NCBI RefSeq assembly: GCF_040436345.1
Contig: NC_133225.1
Span: 23,703,040-23,767,039, forward strand
Direction: 5' to 3'
Origin: Pagrus major
Lineage: Eukaryota; Chordata; Actinopteri; Spariformes; Sparidae
DNA length: 64,000 nucleotides
Position 1 is the stretch's first letter. Each line of letters starts with the position of its first letter. Shown in pieces: positions 56,575 through 64,000 of this stretch. The position numbers and the translations under genes are program-made. The notes under the pieces are model-generated. The model was not told where the DNA came from, did no database searches, and saw only the letters and a list, made by a program, of their open reading frames with translations.

Positions 56575-56962
56575 TTAAAGGGGCACTATGTAGTTTTGGG
56601 AAAGAAATTTTAATCAGAAGAGAAAGATCTTCATTGACTGATTTTTTCAATGCCTAAACAAACTAAATAAACAAACTCTCTTTGTTTTCATGACTGAATA
56701 AGCTGAATAAACAAACTGACCTTAAAGGACAACAGTTTCATACTGTTTTACTTTGTTTATATGTTTATTTTTGGCGGACCCTGCCACTTTTCTAGCTTCA
56801 AACAGTGTTCTGGGGACCTTATTTTCCTCTGAGAACAGCTTGTTTATTCAGTTATGGAAAATAATTAATATTTCTGAGTTTGTATTATTACCTCATTAAT
56901 ATTGTAAATATCACAATTTTGAGTCGAATTTCTTCTCCAAAACTACAAAGTGGCCCTTTAAA
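56575..56962 (-). mobile_element. MITE, family A, copy 3 (reversed)
   Basis: This copy is in reverse orientation to copies 1 and 2: it carries TGGCGGACCCTGCCACTT and ATTATTACCTCATTAATATT, the complements of their internal blocks. Its ends GGGGCACTATGTAGTTTTGG and CAAAACTACAAAGTGGCCCT are clear inverted repeats and define the family best. Confidence 0.78.
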
Positions 56963-57536
56963 GTATCCAATATTAAATGTACTTCAGTATCAAAAGCACA
57001 GCATCAGATTTAATATTCAGCATTTTTCTGACATAAAACAAAACAAAACAGGCGCTAAAGATGCAGATATTTCCCTCACTGTTAGGTGAAGATAAAAAGA
57101 GAGCGAATATTGAGCTACATTTGACTCCAAATGAATCTTAATGTTGCTCGGTGGCTTCTGGATGTATAAACATCCAACTGTTTACCATCATGCGGAACAT
57201 AACTACTTTAAAAGGTGATGATGTGTCATGTTGTAATGTGTTCAGCCCTGGAGCAGACAAAAAAAAACATCTATTAATACTGGTTTATACTACTTCTTCA
57301 TTTTGGAAAGCCCTCACACTGACCCCTGATGGTTCCAGGACACCACTTTGGGAGCCACTGCTGAAGGCTACCGCTGCCACAGTTATTGAACTAATAATAC
57401 AGTCTCGGAGGGAAACAGGTTTTTCATCAGGAGCATGAATCACACGGCTCAGGTCTGCTGTGTGTTGCTCATCTTTAAAGTGGAGGGAGAGATGCTCGCA
57501 GGCAGAGGGAAGCAGCAAGGTGCTCATCTGACGCGC

Positions 57537-57544
57537 TGACGTCA
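57537..57544. promoter_or_regulatory. Perfect CRE palindrome TGACGTCA
   Basis: The full eight-base site for CREB/ATF proteins lies 309 bp upstream of the dennd1b ATG in a CpG-rich setting, a usual position for a functional CRE. Function is inferred. Confidence 0.55.
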
Positions 57545-57852
57545 CCAAATCTTTGACAGCACTTCCTGGAGTGGCGTTTGTTGTGGGAAATAAACACCGT
57601 GGTGCTGAAGCGGAGGATCCAGGCGTCGTTAACAGCCGGAGGACGGCGCAGACTACTACGCTATCCCACCGACAAGCATGTGGCCGCGGCTGCTTTCGAC
57701 CGGTATCAGATAAGGCAGATACAGAAGTGACGGCTGGGACTGAGGGAGGACGAGGTGGAAATATTCTCGGACAGACAGCCAGCAGAGCAGCAGAGCAGCA
57801 GAGCAGAGCAGCCGCCGACCGCACGGAGTTGTCGCGATGCTGTAGCTAAACC

Positions 57853-57869
57853 ATGGACAGCAGAATAAA
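57853..57869 (+). CDS. dennd1b: dennd1b coding exon 1
   Basis: Seventeen coding bases, MDSRI plus two bases of a Lys codon, then the donor GTAAGACC. This is too short to be found as an open frame; it was identified from the strong ATG context, the donor and the match to the DENND1 start. Confidence 0.82.
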
Positions 57870-58545
57870 GTAAGACCTCCGAGTTTCATGTCTCACCTCT
57901 GTCGCCTCTTCGTACATACGTGTAACCCGGCGAGCTAACGGCTAACGTGCGGCACGGCGGCCACGTAACGTGAAAGTCGCAGCTGAATGTGAGATACGAA
58001 GGAATGTTTGGCGTCATGTGAGCCATCTCCAGCAGTGGGTTTAACAGCCAGGCCAGCTGGCTCGACAGCATTTGGGTCAGTCTGTTGCTCTGTCTGCTAG
58101 CTTGACCACCAATTAGCAGCTCCGCTAGCCAAGCACACAGCTTTAAATAGGCTACATGTGGACACGACAGCGAGCAAGTTTGCCCAGATATGTTGTCAGA
58201 GATAGGAAAACTTCCCATTCTTTGCATTCAGTCACTGTCAGCTTTAGCTAACCTGCTGTTATTGACACAGTTGGCTATTGACAGTGTGACTCACATAAAG
58301 TAGGACAGCTCCATTATATGATTACAAATATACCAAAGGCACATGTGATGGAATCCAGTGCAGTTGTCATGTGTGCGAATGTGGACTGCACACTTGTTGC
58401 CCTGACTGTGTGTAATAACAGCTGCCTGCCCCTGATTTCCCCCTGAGTAAACTGTGTTTTATTTATTTATTCATTTTCAGGGAGAATCCAGAAAGAACAT
58501 TTGAGCTGGTTCTACAGGTGTCATGTCCATCATCTGAAAATGAGG
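57853..58545 (+). CDS. dennd1b: DENN domain-containing protein 1B, N-terminal exons (partial)
   Basis: Exon 1 codes from the ATG at 57853 to a AA|GTAAGA donor (57869); exon 2 is 58481-58545. Together they read MDSRIKENPERTFELVLQVS and then CPSSENE, 27 codons plus one base. This agrees, as I remember them, with the start of DENND1 proteins; the CxxSENE segment is closer to DENND1B than to DENND1A. DENND1B is a guanine-nucleotide exchange factor for Rab35 acting in clathrin-dependent endocytic traffic; these residues begin the upstream DENN (longin-like) part. The ATG has a strong context (A at -3, G at +4). The rest of the gene lies beyond the right edge. Its divergent position relative to c1orf53 and lhx9 agrees with the human locus. 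Confidence 0.85.
58481..58545 (+). CDS. dennd1b: dennd1b coding exon 2
   Basis: The acceptor TTCATTTTCAG and donor GAGG|GTAGGT bound 65 bp reading KENPERTFELVLQVSCPSSE then NE, leaving one G that would start the next codon (Asp expected in the family). Confidence 0.87.
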
Positions 58546-58567
58546 GTAGGTGATGTTGTTATTTCCA

Positions 58568-58734
58568 TTAAAGGTCCTGTTTATAAGGAAAGTTGATTTT
58601 TGAATCTCATTCCCAACTTGTCAAAAACGAGCATTTGGATTGTAGGACGGGTCAGCTGCCATTCTTAAGCGTCAGTTTTTGACGAGTTGGGAATGAGACT
58701 CAAAATCAACTTTTCTTACAAATAGCAGCTTTAA
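58568..58734. mobile_element. MITE, family B, free-standing copy in dennd1b intron 2
   Basis: The left arm GTTGATTTTTGAATCTCATT and the right arm GAGTTGGGAATGAGACTCAA form a long hairpin of about 50 bp per arm. The same arms occur in the block nested at 43605-43750. It lies only 23 bp beyond the exon 2 donor. Confidence 0.72.
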
Positions 58735-58904
58735 TAATGTGCTATTAATGTCAGCCTGTATTGATATAATGCCTTCGGAACAAAGCCTTGAAAAATATCA
58801 ACATTCGATACCATGTTAGAGACCACAGGGAAACATTGTCACATCATTGAGGGCATAAAAGGAAAAAGAAATCTTAAATAATACATATAACAAGGCTTGT
58901 GTAC

Positions 58905-59357
58905 TAGGGTCGACCGATATGGCTTTTTCAGGGCCGATACAGGTACCAATTAGAGATCAAGGAGACTGAAAACTGATATTTAGGACCGATATTCATTTGC
59001 AGTAAAAATGATACTCTTTGTGTTGAAATGTCGAACAACCAGTGATGGAATGAACTAAAATAAAATGTTCAGGTATTGAATACTTCGGTTTTCTGCTACT
59101 TTATACTTCCTCACCTCTACAGTTATTTGATACATGTAGTTACTAGTTACTTTGCAAATTCTGATTATTCAGTGTTTATAGGCTGTTAAAAATATAAATT
59201 TAATTGTGACGTGTTAACAGTCAGATATTGTTGTGGGCGGACATTGTGTGAGCGGCAGAACCAAAGAAGCACGTTTTTTAATTAGTTTATTTAATTGGCA
59301 ATCAGAAAAATGCTGAATATCGGCTCTGATAATTGGCCAGAGCTGATAATCAGTCTA
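58905..59357. mobile_element. hAT-like element with TAGGGTCGACCGATAT end
   Basis: The left end TAGGGTCGACCGATATGGCT is a well-known fish hAT end type. The right end (CGGCTCTGATAATTGGCCAG... to CAGTCTA) is a diverged inverted partner. The interior is AT-rich without a reading frame. Confidence 0.5.
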
Positions 59358-59452
59358 CCACATTGTGTACTGTATTGTTAAGAACTACAGGGTCTAATTT
59401 AATTTACTTCTGGGGGAGGTAGAACGATGTGGGCACTTCAGTAGTGCAAAAA

Positions 59453-59790
59453 ACTAGTGCTGGTGTTTCGATACTGCAAAGTATTGACACCTTTCAAATA
59501 TTTAGAAGGGGAAGCAACACATTTGACATTTGAATCATCACAGTCATTTTCTAAGCCAAGCATGTCCCAGATTCACAGAATCCATTATTTTCGATTTAAC
59601 ATTAGTTGCTTACTGATGTTTGTTCAGACAAAACAAGATATTTAAAGACGTCAACTTGGGGTCAAGGAAAGTTTGAAGGGTATTTGTCACTATTATCTGA
59701 CATTTTATAGACCAAAAGATAAATTGATTCATGGGGAAACCAATTGGCAGATTGATCGATAATGCAAATAGCCGTTAGATGCCGCCCTAA
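59453..59790 (-). mobile_element. Degraded hAT-like element (GTTGCAGCTCT family), reversed
   Basis: ACATTTTATAGACCAAAAG, AGACGTCAACTTGGGGTC and GATTGATCGATAATGCAAAT match the reverse of the 11804-12220 copy. The ends are diverged. A further fragment with the same blocks (CATTTTATAGACCAAAC) lies at about 59900-60133. Confidence 0.45.
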
Positions 59791-62700
59791 ATAGAGCATA
59801 TAAATTTGAAATGATTGTTGCATCTGTCATTGCTGAACTGATCGATTGGTATTGCATAAAATAAATTGTCTGAAATTATAATAACTGGTTTCCACCATCT
59901 CAAAAGCTCAATTAGCTCAATTACATATCTTTTGATTTAATATCTTTGGGTTTTGGCTGTTGAATAAGCACAACATGACACATGAAGATGTCAACTTGTG
60001 CTCTGGGAGATTTTGATGGACATTTTTCCCAAATGTCTTACATTTTATAGACCAAACAAAGAATCAGTTGATAAACAAAGCTTAAGTGTTAGGGTATTTG
60101 TCAATGAAAACAATTGTCAGTCATGGCCTTAATATCCATCTTGAGAAAGATGTCTGTGTGTTTCCCAGTTGTGTTTTTTTTGTCTGCCATGTGTTTGTAA
60201 AAATGATTGTTTGTAGTGTAATTACAATAATTATAAGGCTGCACAGCCAAGTTTACATGTAACACTGGCGGCAATGTTTACTAAATGCTTCTGAACAGTA
60301 TTTTAAGCCAGACAGCGAGCGTCACAGACCTGCAGTGCATGACTGAGTTCAGTCTTCCGCGATGAGAGCAATCATTATGTCTGTGGTGTTATTATGTGTG
60401 CACCAGAGTGAACTCCCAAGAACGAGAGGATGTCAACACTGAGTTCAACTGTAAAATTATCAGAGATGTTAGCTGCTTAAAGATATTTGTTACTGTTCTG
60501 CGTTCTTCATTTCTTTGACTGATTTTCCGGTCTGCATTATTCTGTTATTAAGCCTGACCATGAGTTAGCCAGTGCGGGCATTTCTCTTGCAACCGTGACC
60601 CCACACTGATTGTTTTAGAAAGATCACGCTTGGGTCAGCAAGCTGCATCAACTGTTCTGCTGTTTGCAGTGGTCAAACATTCCAACAGCAGTGGCCAGGA
60701 TAAAAAGTGTTCAGACTAGCCCAGGAAATGACTGTGGCCAATGAAGAACAACACCATATACCTTTATGAATATGGGAAATACAGTAACCTACATTTCACA
60801 TCAATATCTAATGTCGCCCATAAGTCAAATATCATGTAAAAACATTTTCACTGCACATTACACCAGCTGTCTTATTTTGCCCACTTGGTTTTGACGTTAA
60901 AGAGGTGTTATGTGGACGGTTCACTTGTGCAGCTGCTGAGCTGACCAGAGTAGACTGGAAGTTGTCCTTGGATGTGATTCTGATATTGGATTTTAAACCA
61001 AACTCATAAACCACCGGCCTGCGCTGTAATAACTGACTTCCCCCACGTATGATCCAGGGTCAGACTCATATCCGGACTCCTGCTCCCTGGAGCATAGCTA
61101 CAGAGCAATGTTTGCACACCCCTCAGGTCAAGTGGAACATACACATTCAGCTCAGTCATTTGACTGAAGTACTCTCTCTGCCCTGTGCTGAATCCCGATT
61201 GGATGTAAGGATGTCCCTGTTGAAGACGTTGTTATGATGTATATGTGTAGTGCTGTCCTCCAGCAGGGGCTTATGGCTGTAGCGAATTGTTTTTAAAGGA
61301 GTGGTTTCAGATAACCATTTGAGGAATCACCTCTCACTTCTCACTTCTCTCTGAATCTGATCTATTTCATTTTCTTTGACTCGGCTTTAGCTGAAGTCTG
61401 TGTGAAATTAAATGCTTTTTAGCCAGTGCTGAATGGACTATTATCATTTTACTTGGCCCGAATGGATCGATTGTGTGCAAATATTATATGTTTACATGCG
61501 TTAACCCCTAAAATATAACCTGTCATCTATAAGTGTATACATTTGTCTTTATTTTGTGGTGCATACTTTTATTATGAGCTGAAAGGGTTAACGCTATGAC
61601 TCATAATAGAACAGCTTTGGTCAGCTATGAAACCTCCACAGTCACTCACCACAAACTAGAGCCATTTCTCCTACAGACAAGCATTAGATACTTGGCCAAA
61701 AAGCACCACTTCACATTCACACATTATCTTCCCACTAACTCACAGAGGCAAACAAACAATAGTGCAACCATGATAGACTATAATTAAATTGTCATAGCAA
61801 CATGGTGTCGAACATTTGAGCATTTGGAGAAGTGGTGCAAGGTTTCAGCTTGCTCATATTTCTCATATCTCCTCCTCACAGTTTAGGGAATACAAGTTTA
61901 ATTTTAGATTGATTTTGGCTGCATTTCAGTTGCTGTGTACTCCTTCTACCAGCAATCCATTTTGCTCTGCAATCGCATGCTTTAAAATGACTGAAAGGGT
62001 GTCCTCTTTGAATGACTGGAAAGCTTGGTGTGTGCACAGTTTTGCTGATGCCGCATTGCTGTTTTGCCAGCCTCACCACATCCTGGTCCTGCAGGTCTGA
62101 AACTGGATCCACGTGAAACAGCATGATATGAGAGTAGAGTAAGGTAGTTCCTGTTGTCAATACCAGTCATATTCAAAGTGCAGAAAAACCTGTGCTATTG
62201 CGAGATGAAAATAGCTGAACTCTTTATAGATGGTCAGCACACCTATCCCTCAACTTCCTGTGTTGAGTGGGTTTCACACCTACTGCAGTCAACATGTGTG
62301 CAGTTGACACCCTCATGTTTGCAGACAGGGCTGCATTAAATTATTTCATGGTGACTGTTGGTATCGACTAGATTGTTCACTCATTAGAAAGTTAACATTT
62401 TGGCATAGAAATTTAATATTTCTCTATGTGTCAGGCTATCTTCAGCCTACACAAGTTATTCATGCTAATGTTAATAATTAATCAATATGTAATTAATCAC
62501 TGTGAAGATTTCGACTCAACTGACAAAGAGCTAAATTTGGAGGACGGTTTCATCTATGGAGGTGGTTTCAATGACTGGAGCTGTGCCAACTTTCCACACA
62601 GCTGGGCTAACAGCACCGTGCACACTATTAAGAACTATTATCTGAACCAGTGATGCAGACATGGTGCGACAACAGGGTGAAAGGTGTTGCTTACCTTGAT

Positions 62701-64000
62701 GTCTTGTCAGCTTATCTTGACCCAAACTGAAGTAAGCACCTGCAGCTTTTCATCCAACCAGTTCACTGTGGCCGCCTCCTTCTTTACTAAATCTTCTTTT
62801 TAATATATTTTGCAAGTATCTTTACACCCAACCCATCCCTGATCATGTAGATATGCACATATTTTGAAATGAAAAACAACTGACTGTTGTCAAATTTGTT
62901 TGTTTGAATAACAAGTGCCAGAGCAGATGTGACAGTTTTTTTTTCAATCAATGATTCAAATCTTTATCTTGTGTTTATTTAAATATAAAGCAAGGTTGTG
63001 CTGCACAAAACCCAATGTCATGTCAGTGGCATATAATGTTGTCTTGTATAAGGATTTAATGATTTATCAATTGTAATTAATAATGACTGATCGTTATTAT
63101 GCCGAATGATTGATTAAAGTGGCTCTATATAACTATTTGTTGCAGTTTACCTGTATTAAGGACATTATACATGCACACACACAGGTGACGCGATACAAGC
63201 TCCCTCCAATGGTGTTGCACTGTTCCACTGATCAACAGACTGTAAAAGCACACCAAGATATGTTGCAAAAGCAGGGAAGAGGAAAACCACCAGCTAGTAA
63301 ACATGAACGTAAACAATGCTGGAATGACCATATTTAAAAAGTCTGTATTGCAAATGTTTTTTGAGAAAGGAAATGCCAGACCTCAAGGATACACAATATG
63401 TGGTTTGGTGAATAGCACTGAACGTAAACATAACTTTGTTTGTTTTGTAAGAAATTTTCACAAGGAACCTTTAATGAAGTTGCTTAAAATGTGCATCGTT
63501 TGTTGAGTATTGTCATCTGAGGATGCAATTGCCATTTCAGCACATTTCGTCACATAGCATGTCCAGGAATAAAAACCTGACAGTGGTCCAATCTAAAACC
63601 AGTTTCACAAAAATAAACTCTTTCTATCTGTGCTTTGTTCTTTGTTGTGAAGTGCTCACATCGTACAGATTTGACTGTTAAGTACACCGCTGTTAGCAAG
63701 GTCTCATAAGACTCTAGAAGTTGTATGATGTTGAGCCAACAGGGCCATTCAACTACTCTGAATAACACAGGCTTTGCTGCTATTGATGTATGACCTTTTA
63801 GCCCTAACATCAAGCCTGATTCACAGGCATCCAGATCAAGTTTTTGTCTGACTGTTGTCAAGGAGAGTGCTTTTTGTTAGTGTGTAGCTAAAAGCAAGTA
63901 TTTTAGAATAATTAACTCTGCCAGTGTTCTCAGTTTGTTCCTGTTGGACAAAGTCCCAATTATTACACCCATGGGCAGGTTTGATTTTTCCTGTCTTTTG
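59791..64000 (+). other. dennd1b intron 2, no further exon found
   Basis: I looked for the next DENND1 exon (expected to continue with a Pro-Glu-Asp-Phe-type segment) and did not find it. The DNA is AT-rich with old repeat fragments; the open frames here have no domain or splice support. Confidence 0.5.

Larger units (their letters stand above)
53413..57435. other. Repeat-rich intergenic DNA before dennd1b
   Basis: No exon is recognised. There is a possible hAT-like remnant at 53448-53932 (GTTGGCCGATACTATCG at one end, ATCGGTATCAGCATATATG at the other), a nested repeat at 55175-55932, a (TG)n array at 56022-56069 and the third family A MITE at 56575-56962. Remaining DNA is unique and AT-rich. 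Confidence 0.5.
57436..57960 (+). promoter_or_regulatory. CpG-rich promoter and 5' leader of dennd1b
   Basis: This stretch is clearly richer in CpG than its flanks, includes a CRE palindrome at 57537-57544 and leads into the dennd1b start codon at 57853. The leader carries an (AGC)n-like stretch, GCAGAGCAGCAGAGCAG, near 57785. Start sites cannot be fixed from sequence; CpG promoters of this type usually have several. Confidence 0.65.

Noticed and set aside
57285..57824. A 179-codon minus-strand frame opposite the dennd1b promoter
   Set aside because: It is an antisense reading of a CpG-rich leader with no domain or conserved start.
62426..62653. A 75-codon frame in dennd1b intron 2 as a possible exon
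   Set aside because: It does not resemble the DENN domain sequence expected next and has no fitting acceptor and donor.

Overview
The window reads as nuclear DNA of a ray-finned fish, probably a percomorph teleost. Genes are split by GT-AG introns, the intergenic DNA is AT-rich with many (TG)n/(CA)n microsatellites, and short terminal-inverted-repeat elements and hAT-like remnants of fish type are scattered throughout. There are no long open frames, operons, CRISPR arrays or bacterial signals. Almost all open frames over 60 codons are chance or lie in low-complexity DNA; the real genes were found by joining short exons across splice sites.

Three protein genes are supported. (1) lhx9, a LIM-homeodomain transcription factor, lies on the minus strand. 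Five exons between 35578 and 28505 give a 399-residue protein with two LIM domains, a basic segment and a homeodomain. A sixth, alternative last exon at 26148-26092 encodes the short tail of the homeodomain-truncated Lhx9-alpha isoform. (2) A fish homologue of human C1orf53, a small Cys-rich protein of unknown function, lies on the minus strand in three exons from 51699 to 45666 and is predicted to have 149 residues. (3) The 5' end of dennd1b, a DENN-domain Rab guanine-nucleotide exchange factor, lies on the plus strand at 57853-58545 and runs off the right edge. The order and orientation (dennd1b divergent from c1orf53-lhx9) match, from memory, the human 1q31.3 arrangement, which supports calling the LIM gene lhx9 rather than lhx2.

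Layout: 1-18.4 kb has no recognised exon and carries scattered repeats. 18.4-19.1 kb is a less AT-rich stretch that may hold a minus-strand promoter and 5' exon of the next gene (nek7 by synteny, unproven). 19.3-25.8 kb is intergenic. 25.8-28.5 kb holds the alternative lhx9 end and 3' sequence. 28.5-35.6 kb is the lhx9 gene, and 35.6-39.1 kb its upstream region with a possible noncoding first exon. 39.1-45.6 kb is gene-free and may be regulatory. 45.7-51.7 kb is the c1orf53 homologue, whose introns hold at least four mobile-element remnants. 52.0-53.4 kb is a local tandem duplication. 53.4-57.4 kb is repeat-rich intergenic DNA. 57.4-58.0 kb is a CpG-rich dennd1b promoter with a perfect CRE palindrome, and 58.5-64 kb is dennd1b intron 2.

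The strongest single observation is the alternative lhx9 exon, which is not visible as an open frame of useful length but joins exon 4 in phase. It predicts a LIM protein whose homeodomain stops just before the recognition-helix Trp, Phe and Asn. A teleost transposon inserted inside another copy of a repeat family, with an empty-site copy elsewhere in the window, is a second clean structural finding.
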